DNA of 64,000 nt. Origin: an uncultured Oscillospiraceae bacterium (GTDB taxonomy: Bacteria; Bacillota; Clostridia; Oscillospirales; Oscillospiraceae). This document shows positions 8,067-16,054 of this stretch, one piece after another. Below the pieces are notes generated by a model that was given only the letters and a program-made list of their open reading frames with translations, made no database searches and was not told where the DNA came from. The stretch is from positions 1-64,000 of the forward strand of contig CAKTOH010000005.1 of NCBI GenBank assembly GCA_934589705.1, written 5' to 3'. The number at the start of each line of letters is the position of its first letter. The stretch's first letter is position 1. The translations under genes were made by a program, and so were the position numbers.

Positions 8067-10484
8067 TTACAGGCTGACTTCCACCTGAACGGTCTTCTTG
8101 TCGCTCAGAGGTACGATGTGGCCATCCACGGCCTGGCCGTCCACGGTCATGCCGGGCTTGCCGGTGCGCCCCACGTGCACCACATACTCGGTGCCCCGGA
8201 ACTTCCGGGTGACGGTGTATTCCTTCCAGTCATCGGGAATGCAGGGCTGAATCCGCAGACCCTGGTAGTCCGGGTAAATACCCAGGATGGCCTGGGAGAT
8301 GGACAGGAAGGTCCAGCTGGCGGTGCCGGTGAGCCAGCTGTTCTTGGCGTGTCCCGGGGCGCCGGAGGCACGACCAGTGACCATCTGGGCATAGCAGTAG
8401 GGCTCGGTCTCATGGATTTCGCTCTTGTCTTCCAGATAGGCCGGGCAGATCCGGCGGTAGATGTCGAAGGCCTCGTTGCCCCGACCCAGAGTGGCCTCGG
8501 CGCAGACAATCCAGGGATTGTTGTGGCAGAATACCGCGCCGTTCTCCTTGAATCCGGGAGGATAGGAGGAGATTTCGCCCAGCTCCAGGTGGTACTCCGT
8601 ATAGCAGGGATCCAGCAGCTCCACGCCGTACTCGCCCAGCAGACGCTTCCGGGTGGACTCCATGGCCTTCAGACCCTGGCCGGAATCCTTGCCGATGCCG
8701 GCCAGGGTGCAGAAGCCCTGAGGCTCAATGAAGATCTGACCCTCCCGGCATTCATGGCTGCCCACCTTGTCACCATGGGCATCGTAGGCACGGAGGAACC
8801 ACTCGCCGTCCCAGCCGTCCTTCAGAACGGCCTTCTCCATGTCGGAAACGGCCTTGGCAATGGTGTCGGCCTCCTCGTTCAGACCCAGCTGACGGCACAG
8901 AGCCACATACTCGCCGCCGTACTTGACGAACATGCCGGCAATGAACACGGACTCGGCCACCGGCCCTTCGCTGGGGCCGAAGGTCTGGAAGCTTTCGCCG
9001 GGCTCGGCGGAGAAGCAGTTCAGGTTCAGACAGTCATTCCAGTCCGCCCGACCGATGAGGGGCAGCTTGTGGGGGCCCAGGTTGTTCAGGGTGAAGTTTA
9101 CGCTCCGGCGGACGTGCTCCAGCAGAGGCACCTCGGTGCCGGGAACGTTGTCGAAGGGAGTGGGATGCTCCAGAATGGAGAAGTCGCCGGTTTCCTTGAT
9201 GTAGGTGCACACCGCGCCTACCAGCCACAGGGGGTCGTCGTTGAAGCCGCCGCCGATGTCGTTGTTGCCCCGCTTGGTCAGAGGCTGATACTGGTGGTAG
9301 GTGGAGCCGTCGGCGAACTGAATGGAAGCGATGTCGATGATCCGCTCCCGGGCACGGTCAGGAATGATGTGCATGAAGCCGTACAGATCCTGGCAGGAAT
9401 CCCGGAAGCCCATGCCCCGGCCGGTGCCGGTTTCGTAGTAGGAGGCGGAACGGCTCATGTTGAAGGTGACCATGCACTGATACTGATGCCAGATGTTCAC
9501 CATCCGGTTCAGCTTTTCGTTGTCGGAAACCAGCTGATAGTTGCCCAGCAGCTTGTCCCAGTAGGCGGCAAGCTCTGCGTAAGCCGCATCCACGGCCTCG
9601 GCGGTGGCAAATTTCGCCATGACCCGCTTGGCGGTATCCTTGCGGATGACGCCGGGAGCGATGAACTTCTGATCTCTGGGGTTCTTACCGTAGCCCAGAA
9701 CGAAGGTAGCCCGCCAGCTTTCGCCGGGAGCAAGGGTGACGGTCATGTGCTGGCAGCCGACGGGATACCAGCCCACGATTTTGGAGAAGGCACTGCGCTC
9801 CTCACGAACCAGCTGGGGATCGGCCCACTCGCCCATGTGCCCCAGGAAGGTGTTCCGGTCGGTGTCCCAGCCGGCGGCAGGCCGGTTCACGCCGTAGTAG
9901 GCATAGTGATCCCGACGCTCCCGGTACTCGGTCTTATGATAGATGACACCGTCCTCCACTTCGGACTCGGCAATATTCAGATTGCGCTGATAGTTGGTGC
10001 TGTCATCCACGGCGTTCCACAGACACCACTCCATCAGACCCCAGACGTGGACGTTTTTGGTTTCCTTGGTTTCGTTGGTCAGCACCAGATCGTGAAGCTC
10101 ACAGTTTTCGCCCACGGGCACAAAGAAGGTCATCTTGGCGTTCAGACCGTCCTTGGCACTATCGAAGGTGGTGTAGCCCATGCCGTGGCGGCACTCGTAC
10201 CGGTCAAGCTCCGTCTTGGTGGGAAGGTACCCGGGATTCCAGGCGGGCTTTCCCGCTTCCTTGATGTAGTAGAAGCGGCCGCCCTCGTCGCCGGGAATGG
10301 CGTTGTAGCGGTAGCGCAGCAGGCGCTGCAGCTTGGCATCCCGGTAGAAGCAGTAGCCGCCGCCGGTATTGGAAATCATGCCCAGGAAATCCTCGCTGCC
10401 CAGGTAGTTGATCCAGGGCAGAGGAGTGGCGGGGGTGGTGATGACGTACTCCCGACGGGCATCATCGAAATGACCGAATTTCAT
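8067..10484 (-). CDS. cbpA: Cellobiose phosphorylase (GH94)
   Basis: This enzyme splits cellobiose with phosphate into glucose 1-phosphate and glucose in the cytoplasm. The 805 residues match the length of characterised clostridial cellobiose phosphorylases, and the sequence is recognisably close to them end to end: opening MKFGHFDDARREYVIT, then YRYNAIPGDEGGRFYY, RMVNIWHQYQCMVTFNMSRS, GRGMGFRDSCQDL, IGRADWNDCLNLNCFS with the catalytic aspartate, and GHAKNSWLTGTASW. No signal peptide is present. The gene is monocistronic and divergent from a LacI-type regulator that probably controls it. No sugar importer is adjacent. Confidence 0.95.
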   Translation of the reverse strand: MKFGHFDDARREYVITTPATPLPWINYLGSEDFLGMISNTGGGYCFYRDAKLQRLLRYRYNAIPGDEGGRFYYIKEAGKPAWNPGYLPTKTELDRYECRHGMGYTTFDSAKDGLNAKMTFFVPVGENCELHDLVLTNETKETKNVHVWGLMEWCLWNAVDDSTNYQRNLNIAESEVEDGVIYHKTEYRERRDHYAYYGVNRPAAGWDTDRNTFLGHMGEWADPQLVREERSAFSKIVGWYPVGCQHMTVTLAPGESWRATFVLGYGKNPRDQKFIAPGVIRKDTAKRVMAKFATAEAVDAAYAELAAYWDKLLGNYQLVSDNEKLNRMVNIWHQYQCMVTFNMSRSASYYETGTGRGMGFRDSCQDLYGFMHIIPDRARERIIDIASIQFADGSTYHQYQPLTKRGNNDIGGGFNDDPLWLVGAVCTYIKETGDFSILEHPTPFDNVPGTEVPLLEHVRRSVNFTLNNLGPHKLPLIGRADWNDCLNLNCFSAEPGESFQTFGPSEGPVAESVFIAGMFVKYGGEYVALCRQLGLNEEADTIAKAVSDMEKAVLKDGWDGEWFLRAYDAHGDKVGSHECREGQIFIEPQGFCTLAGIGKDSGQGLKAMESTRKRLLGEYGVELLDPCYTEYHLELGEISSYPPGFKENGAVFCHNNPWIVCAEATLGRGNEAFDIYRRICPAYLEDKSEIHETEPYCYAQMVTGRASGAPGHAKNSWLTGTASWTFLSISQAILGIYPDYQGLRIQPCIPDDWKEYTVTRKFRGTEYVVHVGRTGKPGMTVDGQAVDGHIVPLSDKKTVQVEVSL

Positions 10485-10517
10485 ATGTGCACTCTCCTAA
10501 CTTGTCATAGTTGCGGG

Positions 10518-10530
10518 AACGATAACGATT
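10518..10530. promoter_or_regulatory. Possible LacI-type operator before cbpA
   Basis: AACGATAACGATT contains two tandem AACGAT units and lies about 30 bases before the cbpA start, downstream of its predicted transcription start. A repressor bound here would block cbpA. Assignment to the neighbouring LacI protein is inference. Confidence 0.4.
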
Positions 10531-10561
10531 AAGCTGCCGCAGCCCGCTGCTTTACATTCAT

Positions 10562-10590
10562 AGCATAGCGGATTTTTCCCGGAAATGCAA
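10562..10590 (-). promoter_or_regulatory. Promoter of cbpA
   Basis: On the minus strand TTGCAT, a 17-bp spacer and TATGCT are found about 80 bases before the cbpA start. The gap 10485-10820 otherwise contains only the divergent promoter and operators described here. Confidence 0.6.
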
Positions 10591-10744
10591 GACTTTTTTT
10601 CGCAAAATCAGAACTTTTTCCGAAGGAAATAGAGAAATATTTTTGCGGCAGAAATCTGCGTTGCCATAATAGACAAAATGCGGGACGCAAAATGTATGAT
10701 ATCAACAAAAAATTGAGATTCCCGAAAATGGCGAAAAGTAAGCA

Positions 10745-10773
10745 TTGCTTTTTTTCGCATTTTCGGGTATATT
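10745..10773 (+). promoter_or_regulatory. Promoter of the LacI-type regulator
   Basis: TTGCTT (10745-10750), a 17-bp spacer and TATATT (10768-10773) precede the operator palindrome and the gene. Confidence 0.65.
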
Positions 10774-10782
10774 TATAAGGCG

Positions 10783-10792
10783 AAAACGTTTT
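10783..10792. promoter_or_regulatory. LacI-family operator palindrome
   Basis: AAAACGTTTT is a perfect palindrome with the central CG typical of LacI-family operators. It lies about ten bases after the -10 element, so binding would repress the regulator's own gene. Confidence 0.6.
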
Positions 10793-10820
10793 AGATTTCA
10801 AGGAGAGGAAGGGGTCAGAC

Positions 10821-11828
10821 TTGGTATCCATGAAGGACATTGCCCAGGCCTGCGGTGTCTCCGTGGCCACGGTGAGCAAGGCGCTGAACGGGCAGCCGGA
10901 CATCGGCGAGGAGACTCGGGTTCGGGTATGCGAAATGGCTCAGAAAATGGGCTATACCGTCAATTCTGCCGCCCGTGCCCTGAAAATCAACCGAACCTAC
11001 CATCTTGGCGTGCTGTTTGTGGACGAGAAGCGCAGCGGCCTGGGGCATGAGTATTTTTCCACCGTTCTGGAAAGCTTCAAGACGGAGTCCGAGCGGCATG
11101 GCTACGACATTACCTTTATCAATCGCAATGTGGGCGGCAAGCCCACTTCCTATTTGCAGCACTGCCGCTACCGGGGAGTGGACGGGGTGGTCATCGCCTG
11201 CGTGGATTTCCTGGACCCCCTGGTTCGGGAGCTGGCGGAAAGCGATCTGCCCCTGGTGACGCTGGATCATGTGTTCAACAACCGGCTGGCGGTGATGTCC
11301 GACAACGTCCAGGGCGTGGAGGCTCTGGTGCGCTATGCCTATCAGATGGGTCACCGGCGGATTGCCTTCCTCCACGGCGAAACCACCACCGTTACCCAGA
11401 ACCGGCTGGTGGGCTTCTATCGGGCCTGCGAAGAACTGGGGCTGGAAATTCCGGAGGAATATGTCCGGGAGGCGGCTTATCACGACCCGGATCGCTGCGC
11501 GGCGACTACCATGGAACTGATGCAGCTGCCGGAGCGGCCTACCTGTATTCTGTTCCCGGACGACTACTCCTTCGTAGGCGGCCAGAACGCCCTGGCACAG
11601 ATGGGTCTTCAGGTTCCGGAGGATGTGTCCGTTATGGGCTACGACGGCATTCACCTGGCGCGGGTGTTGGGATTGACTACCTATCGTCAGGACACCGAGG
11701 CTCTGGGCAGAATCGCCGCCGATCGGCTGATCAGCCTGATTGAGCATCCCAAGACCACCCTGGTGGATCGGATTATGGTTTCCGGTGAACTGATTCCGGG
11801 GAAGACCGTCAAACGGCTGACGAAGTAA
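10821..11828 (+). CDS. LacI-family transcriptional regulator, likely controls cbpA
   Basis: The 335-residue protein has an N-terminal helix-turn-helix (MKDIAQACGVSVATVSKALNG) with the hinge helix region NSAARALK. A periplasmic-binding-like sugar-sensing domain follows (LGVLFVDEKRSG to the C terminus, including CILFPDDYSFVGG and VSVMGYDG). The TTG at 10821 is chosen because GAAGGGG lies six bases before it; an ATG at 10830 is the alternative. The divergent arrangement with cellobiose phosphorylase and the operator-like sites in the shared gap suggest that it represses cbpA until cellobiose or a related sugar is present. Confidence 0.9.
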   Translation: MVSMKDIAQACGVSVATVSKALNGQPDIGEETRVRVCEMAQKMGYTVNSAARALKINRTYHLGVLFVDEKRSGLGHEYFSTVLESFKTESERHGYDITFINRNVGGKPTSYLQHCRYRGVDGVVIACVDFLDPLVRELAESDLPLVTLDHVFNNRLAVMSDNVQGVEALVRYAYQMGHRRIAFLHGETTTVTQNRLVGFYRACEELGLEIPEEYVREAAYHDPDRCAATTMELMQLPERPTCILFPDDYSFVGGQNALAQMGLQVPEDVSVMGYDGIHLARVLGLTTYRQDTEALGRIAADRLISLIEHPKTTLVDRIMVSGELIPGKTVKRLTK

Positions 11829-11839
11829 AGAAGGAAAAG

Positions 11840-11864
11840 GAGCCTCCGAGAAACCCGGAGGCTC
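11840..11864 (+). terminator. Hairpin after the LacI-type regulator
   Basis: GAGCCTCCG pairs with CGGAGGCTC eleven bases after the stop codon; the following TGGCTTGTTTT is a moderate U-tract. Confidence 0.7.
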
Positions 11865-11917
11865 TGGCTTGTTTTGGGTGAATTGCTGGATTCACAGAGT
11901 GCTTTCGATAGAAGTAT

Positions 11918-12199
11918 GTCATTGCGAACCAGTCCGCAGACTGGTGTGGCAATCCCCCGGTTCTTCCGGGAACTATCGAAAAACGCACTGGTGATCGGAG
12001 CAGCGAATTAGAATCCCAATGACTGCCGATGGCAGTCATACCATAGTGTAAGTCATGGCCGTCTCACGCAAGGCCATGACTGAGGAATTGTAAAATAGGG
12101 GAGCCTCGGGCGGCCAATGGCCGCCCCTACTTGCTCCTAATCGGTCTTCGGAAGAACCGGGGGATTGCCACGCCAGTGTGAGCACTGGCTCGCAATGAC
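11918..12199. repeat. R1 locus 2 with nested R2 and R3 fragments (convergent gap)
   Basis: Outer inverted R1 units lie at 11918-11957 (stem CCAGTC/GACTGG) and 12159-12199 (stem CCAGTG/CACTGG). Between them are an R2 copy (11996-12042, GACTGCC/GGCAGTC stem), an R3 fragment (12047-12090, CATGGCC/GGCCATG stem) and a GGGCGGCC/GGCCGCCC hairpin (12109-12126). The whole gap 11829-12220 is repeat plus one terminator; I see no gene. Confidence 0.85.
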
Positions 12200-12220
12200 A
12201 CCGGTTTTTGAAAACACTCG

Positions 12221-13393
12221 TTAAATTCGGGCTACGCCGGACTTTCTGGCGGCTTCGGCAACGGCCTTGGCAACCGCCGCACCCACCCTCGGGTCAAAGG
12301 CCGCGGGGATGATGTAGTTTTCGTTCAGCTCCTCGTCGGAAATGAGACCGGCCAGAGCGTTGGCTGCGGCTACCTTCATCTCCTCGTTGATATCGCTGGC
12401 CCGAACGTCGAAAGCACCCCGGAAAATGCCCGGGAAGGCCAGCACGTTGTTGATCTGGTTGGGATAATCGCTGCGGCCGGTGGAAACCACCTTGGCTCCG
12501 CCCGCCTTGGCATCGTCCGGGAAAATCTCCGGCGTGGGGTTGGCGCAGGCGAAGACGATGGCATCCTTGTTCATGGTCGCAACCATCTCGGTGGTCAGCG
12601 TTCCGGGGGCGGAGACACCGATGAACACGTCGGCTCCCCGGATGACGTCTGCCAATTTGCCGGTTTCCTTCTGGAGATTCGTAACCTGAGCCATCTCTTC
12701 CTTGATCCAGTTCAGATTCTCCCGTCCGGCGTAGATCGCGCCCTGCCGGTCGGTCATGACCACGTTCCGGAAGCCCGCGCTGAGCAGCAGCTTCACGATG
12801 GCGATGGCCGCGGCACCGGCACCGGAGGTGACGATCTTCACATCTTCTTTTTTCTTGCCGACCACCTTCAGTGCGTTGGTCAGGCCCGCCAGGGTAATGA
12901 CGGCGGTGCCGTGCTGGTCGTCGTGGAAGATGGGAATGTCGCATTTTTCCTTGAGCTTCCGCTCAATCTCAAAGCACCGGGGGGCGGAGATATCCTCCAG
13001 GTTGATGCCGCCGAAGGAGCCGGAAATCAGATACACGGCGTTGACAAATTCGTCCACATCCTTGGTTTTTACGCAGATGGGGAAAGCGTCCACGTCGCCG
13101 AAGGCCTTGAACAGGGCGCACTTGCCCTCCATAACGGGCATACCCGCCTCCGGGCCGATATCGCCCAGGCCAAGTACGGCGGAGCCGTCGGTGATGACGG
13201 CGCACAGGTTGTGCCGCCGGGTCAGCTCATAGGATTTGTTTACGTCCTTCTGAATTTCCAGACAGGGGGCAGCCACGCCGGGGGTATAGGCCAGGGACAG
13301 GTCGTCCTTGGTGGCGCAGGGTACGGTGCAGGTGACTTCGATCTTGCCGCCCCACTGCTTGTGCAGCCGCAGGGATTCTTTCGCGTAGTCCAT
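12221..13393 (-). CDS. NAD(P)-dependent malic enzyme
   Basis: The enzyme oxidatively decarboxylates malate to pyruvate. The 390-residue single-domain form lacks the phosphotransacetylase-like tail of long MaeB proteins. Visible family motifs are SLAYTPGVAAPC, VITDGSAVLGLGDIGP, GKCALFKAFGDVDAFP, FGGINLEDI, PIFHDDQHGTA and the nucleotide-binding SGAGAAAIAI. A strong AAGGAGG precedes the ATG at 13393. It is monocistronic and divergent from the DtxR-type regulator. Whether it uses NAD or NADP cannot be judged reliably from the sequence. Confidence 0.95.
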   Translation of the reverse strand: MDYAKESLRLHKQWGGKIEVTCTVPCATKDDLSLAYTPGVAAPCLEIQKDVNKSYELTRRHNLCAVITDGSAVLGLGDIGPEAGMPVMEGKCALFKAFGDVDAFPICVKTKDVDEFVNAVYLISGSFGGINLEDISAPRCFEIERKLKEKCDIPIFHDDQHGTAVITLAGLTNALKVVGKKKEDVKIVTSGAGAAAIAIVKLLLSAGFRNVVMTDRQGAIYAGRENLNWIKEEMAQVTNLQKETGKLADVIRGADVFIGVSAPGTLTTEMVATMNKDAIVFACANPTPEIFPDDAKAGGAKVVSTGRSDYPNQINNVLAFPGIFRGAFDVRASDINEEMKVAAANALAGLISDEELNENYIIPAAFDPRVGAAVAKAVAEAARKSGVARI

Positions 13394-13471
13394 GTGATGA
13401 TTCCTCCTTATAATTGCTTATCCATAATTTACACTATTTTCCCCAATTTGGAAAGACCCGAGAAAAGAAAA

Positions 13472-13511
13472 AACTTAAGTTCTTGCATTCTGCCCAAAGC
13501 TGTGGTATTCT
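13472..13511 (+). promoter_or_regulatory. Promoter of the DtxR-type gene with upstream palindrome
   Basis: TTGCAT (13483-13488), a 17-bp spacer and TATTCT (13506-13511) form a good promoter. A perfect palindrome AACTTAAGTT (13472-13481) sits directly upstream, between this gene and the malic enzyme, and is a candidate operator. Confidence 0.55.
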
Positions 13512-13550
13512 AATAGATAGAATTCGGAAAAATGAAGGAGGGGGATTGCT

Positions 13551-13934
13551 GTGAATCTCCATGAATCCGGGGAGATGTACCTGGAGGCCATTCTGGTGCT
13601 GAACCAGAAGAACGGCTTTACCCGCAGCGTGGATGTGGGCGAGTATCTGGGATATTCCAAGCCCAGCGTCTCCCGGGCAATGGGTATTCTGCGTAAGGGA
13701 GGATATGTGCGGGTGGAGGACACCGGAGCCCTGATTCTCACCGACGCGGGCCGGGAAGTGGCGGAAAAAATCTACGAGCGGCACACGGTGCTGTCCCGGC
13801 TGCTGATTGAGCTGGGGGTATCGGAGGGCACCGCCCTGGCGGATGCCTGCAAGATGGAGCATACCATTTCCGATGAATCCTTCCGGGCTTTGAAGCAGCA
13901 CTACGCAAATTGGATGGAGAAAAAGCCGGTGTGA
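13551..13934 (+). CDS. DtxR/MntR-family metal-dependent regulator with iron-type ligands
   Basis: The 127-residue protein has an N-terminal winged helix (about residues 5-65, with GYSKPSVSRAMGILRKGGYV) and the dimerisation/metal domain, but no SH3-like third domain; this is the MntR-length form. By alignment to known members, the primary-site ligands are Met9 (in EMYLE), Cys100, Glu103 and His104 (in ACKMEHTISDE), with His78 as a further ligand. Met and Cys at these positions are typical of DtxR/IdeR (iron), whereas MntR has Asp and Glu. GTG start with a GGAGG site. Its targets are not obvious; the malic enzyme is divergent. Confidence 0.85.
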   Translation: MNLHESGEMYLEAILVLNQKNGFTRSVDVGEYLGYSKPSVSRAMGILRKGGYVRVEDTGALILTDAGREVAEKIYERHTVLSRLLIELGVSEGTALADACKMEHTISDESFRALKQHYANWMEKKPV

Positions 13935-13952
13935 GTTTCACACCGGTTTTTT
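13926..13952 (+). terminator. Terminator overlapping the stop codon of the DtxR-type gene
   Basis: CCGGTGTGA pairs with TCACACCGG around GTT and is followed by TTTTTT. The TGA in the left arm is the stop codon itself. Confidence 0.9.
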
Positions 13953-13977
13953 CACGGGTTTTTGTACACACTGAAAA

Positions 13978-14006
13978 TTGACAGATTGTGGGCCGGTTGC
14001 TATAAT
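13978..14006 (+). promoter_or_regulatory. Perfect consensus sigma-A promoter
   Basis: TTGACA (13978-13983), exactly 17 bases, TATAAT (14001-14006). It drives the cysteine-rich gene at 14031 and probably the following azlCD genes. Confidence 0.9.
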
Positions 14007-14030
14007 GAGGAGGTTTCTGGAGGATGAACC

Positions 14031-14393
14031 ATGAGTAATTGCGGAAATTGCGGCGGCTGCGCCGGAAGCTCCGGCTGTGCCCGGGAGCTGGTGGTAAGCC
14101 CCGGGGAAATCGAATTTCTGAAAAAACTGGGTCAGTATGCCTTTTTGCCGGTAGCCCGGAAAATGGGGGATCTGACCCCCTGCTATCCGGAGCCGGATGC
14201 CCCGGAGAATATTTTCCTGATTTTGCAGCTGCTGGAAAAAAAGAACCTGATCTCCCTGGACTATGACAAGCCCCTGAAAGGGGAGTATGGGCCCGCCTAT
14301 GAGAGCCTTCCCATCCGGGGCAGCATGGCGCTGACCCAGCGGGGCCAACAGGTGCTGGAAATGCTGGAGTATCAGGGAATGACAGAAGAGTAA
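14031..14393 (+). CDS. Cysteine-rich winged-helix-like protein of unknown function
   Basis: I do not recognise a named family. The first 16 residues hold four cysteines (MSNCGNCGGCAGSSGC), a plausible metal or Fe-S binding patch. The remaining ~100 residues look like a small winged-helix domain: LVVSPGEIEFLKKLGQ, then IFLILQLLEKKNLISLDYDKP and ALTQRGQQVLEMLEYQG, the last resembling a beta-wing plus helix. Two more residues of note are Cys at DLTPCYP and the final acidic tail. It is first behind a perfect consensus promoter and is followed 17 bases later by azlC. A metal- or redox-sensing regulator is one possibility; this is inference. Confidence 0.7.
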   Translation: MSNCGNCGGCAGSSGCARELVVSPGEIEFLKKLGQYAFLPVARKMGDLTPCYPEPDAPENIFLILQLLEKKNLISLDYDKPLKGEYGPAYESLPIRGSMALTQRGQQVLEMLEYQGMTEE

Positions 14394-14410
14394 AACGAGG
14401 TAAGACAGAA

Positions 14411-15124
14411 ATGAACTTTCAAGAGTACCGGGCCGGAGTCAACCGGGGTCTTCCGGTGGGAATGGGCTATTTTTCCGTGAGCTTCGGATTCGGAGCCATG
14501 GCGGTGAGCCAGGGCCTTTCCACCTGGAGCGCCACCCTGATTTCCCTGACCAACCTGACCAGCGCCGGCCAGTTTGCGGGGCTGACGGTAATTGTGGCGG
14601 CGGCCACCCTGTGGGAAATGATTCTGACCCAGCTGATCATCAACAGCCGCTATGCCCTGATGAGTCTGGCTTTGAGCCAGCGGATGGGCGAAAAAATCGG
14701 ATTGCTGCCCCGGCTTTTCATTGCCTTTTTCAACACCGACGAGATTTTCGCCCTGGCCATGGCGAGGACGGAACCGCTGACGGTGCCCTATCTGCTGGGT
14801 CTTGGGACCCTGCCTATTGTGGGCTGGACTCTGGGCACCCTGTGCGGCGGTTTGGCGGGCTCCGTGCTGCCCCATTCCATCCAGGCGGCGCTGGGGGTCA
14901 TGCTCTACGGCATGTTCGTGGCCATCGTGATTCCCCCTGCCAAGCAGGATCGGAAGGTTCTGGTTTCCGTGATTCTGGCGCTTCTTTGCAGCAGTGCCTT
15001 TGCCTGGGTGCCCATGCTTCAGCAGGTGTCCGCAGGCATTTCCATCGTCATCTGCACCGTGGCGGCGGCGGGCATCTGCGCCTGGCTTCTGCCCATTGAA
15101 GAAAAAGAGGAGGCGGCCGCGTGA
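14411..15124 (+). CDS. azlC: Branched-chain amino acid exporter, large subunit (AzlC)
   Basis: The 237-residue integral membrane protein is of the AzlC family. Family features seen are GLPVGMGYFSVSFGFGAMA near the N terminus, TNLTSAGQFAGL, INSRYALMSLALS and FNTDEIFALA. It forms a two-component exporter with the small subunit AzlD, whose GTG start overlaps its stop codon by four bases. Known AzlCD/BrnFE systems export leucine, isoleucine, valine or methionine; the substrate here is not determined. Confidence 0.93.
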   Translation: MNFQEYRAGVNRGLPVGMGYFSVSFGFGAMAVSQGLSTWSATLISLTNLTSAGQFAGLTVIVAAATLWEMILTQLIINSRYALMSLALSQRMGEKIGLLPRLFIAFFNTDEIFALAMARTEPLTVPYLLGLGTLPIVGWTLGTLCGGLAGSVLPHSIQAALGVMLYGMFVAIVIPPAKQDRKVLVSVILALLCSSAFAWVPMLQQVSAGISIVICTVAAAGICAWLLPIEEKEEAAA

Positions 15125-15441
15125 ATCTGTATGTGTACATTCTGGCCATGGCTCTGACCACCTATCTGATTCGGGTGCTGCCCCTGACCATTTTCCGCAA
15201 GCCCATCCGCAGCCGGTTTCTGCGCTCCTTTCTCTATTATGTGCCCTATGTGTGCCTGACGGCCATGACCTTCCCGGCCATCCTGTCCAGCACGGCCTCG
15301 GTCATCAGCGGGGCGGCGGCTCTGGCGGTGGCGATTCTCCTTGCCTATCGGGGCAAGAGCCTGATCGTGGTGGCACTGAGCAGCAGCGCGGCGGTGCTGA
15401 TTGTAGAGTTTATTCTGAAAATGCTGGGGGTGTTGGCGTGA
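15121..15441 (+). CDS. azlD: Branched-chain amino acid exporter, small subunit (AzlD)
   Basis: The 106-residue protein has four predicted membrane segments and the AzlD hallmarks TYLIRVLPL and RSFLYYVPYVCLTAMTFPA. It starts with GTG inside the azlC stop region (GTGA overlap) and its own stop overlaps the next start in the same way, so the three genes are translationally coupled. It completes the AzlCD exporter in the cytoplasmic membrane. Confidence 0.93.
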   Translation: MNLYVYILAMALTTYLIRVLPLTIFRKPIRSRFLRSFLYYVPYVCLTAMTFPAILSSTASVISGAAALAVAILLAYRGKSLIVVALSSSAAVLIVEFILKMLGVLA

Positions 15442-15989
15442 TTCGAAAAGCAGTCCAGGGGGACATTCCGGCCATCGCCGCCATTTACGACCGGCTTCAC
15501 GATGCTGAGGAAGCAGGGAAGGCGGAAATCGGCTGGGTTCGGGGAGTGTATCCCACAGAGGGAACAGCCCAGGCGGCTTTTGAGCGGGGCGACCTGTTTG
15601 TCATGGAAGAGGACGAAAAGGTGGTAGGCGCGGCCATTCTCAACCAGACCCAGGTGCCGGAATATTACGGCGCACCCTGGGAGTTTCCTGCCAGCGATGA
15701 AGAGGTCATGGTGCTGCACACTCTGACCATCGACCCCAATACCGCAGGAAAGGGCTACGGCAAGGCCTTTGTGGCCTTTTATGAGCAATACGCCCGGGAA
15801 AACGGCTGCCGTGTCCTGCGGATGGACACCAACCGGCGCAACGCCCGGGCAAGAAAAATGTACGCCGGCCTTGGCTACCGGGAAATCGGCATCGTGCCCT
15901 GTGATTTCAACGGCATTTCCGGAATCGAGCTGGTTTTGCTGGAAAAACCATTGTTCTGCCCAGAAGGAAAAAATAGGAAAAATTGTTAA
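15438..15989 (+). CDS. GNAT-family N-acetyltransferase
   Basis: The 183-residue protein is a single GNAT domain. The opening IRKAVQGDIPAIAAIYDRLH is typical, and the acetyl-CoA-binding loop is seen in TIDPNTAGKGYGKAFVAFY, followed by RMDTNRRNARARKMYAGLGY. The open frame extends far upstream, but the GTG at 15438 is chosen because it lies in a GTGA overlap with the azlD stop codon, as for azlC-azlD. The substrate is unknown; coupling to an amino acid exporter hints at a small amino compound. Confidence 0.85.
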   Translation: MIRKAVQGDIPAIAAIYDRLHDAEEAGKAEIGWVRGVYPTEGTAQAAFERGDLFVMEEDEKVVGAAILNQTQVPEYYGAPWEFPASDEEVMVLHTLTIDPNTAGKGYGKAFVAFYEQYARENGCRVLRMDTNRRNARARKMYAGLGYREIGIVPCDFNGISGIELVLLEKPLFCPEGKNRKNC

Positions 15990-16001
15990 ATAACTGTGTA
16001 T

Positions 16002-16044
16002 CTTCCCGGTTTGTCTTGACAAACCGGGAGGCTTTTGTTATAAC
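16002..16044 (+). promoter_or_regulatory. Terminator with embedded promoter for mntP
   Basis: CTTCCCGGTTTGTC pairs with GACAAACCGGGAGG and is followed by CTTTTGTT, a terminator for the upstream operon. The right arm includes TTGACA (16016-16021), and 17 bases later TATAAC (16039-16044) completes a promoter. Transcription would start just before the riboswitch. The two signals therefore share the same DNA. Confidence 0.75.
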
Positions 16045-16054
16045 TTAACCCAGA

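Noticed and set aside
7956..10532. An 858-codon open frame on the plus strand opposite cbpA
   Set aside because: It is the antisense shadow of a well-conserved GC-rich gene; the minus-strand product matches cellobiose phosphorylase end to end, while this frame has no family resemblance.
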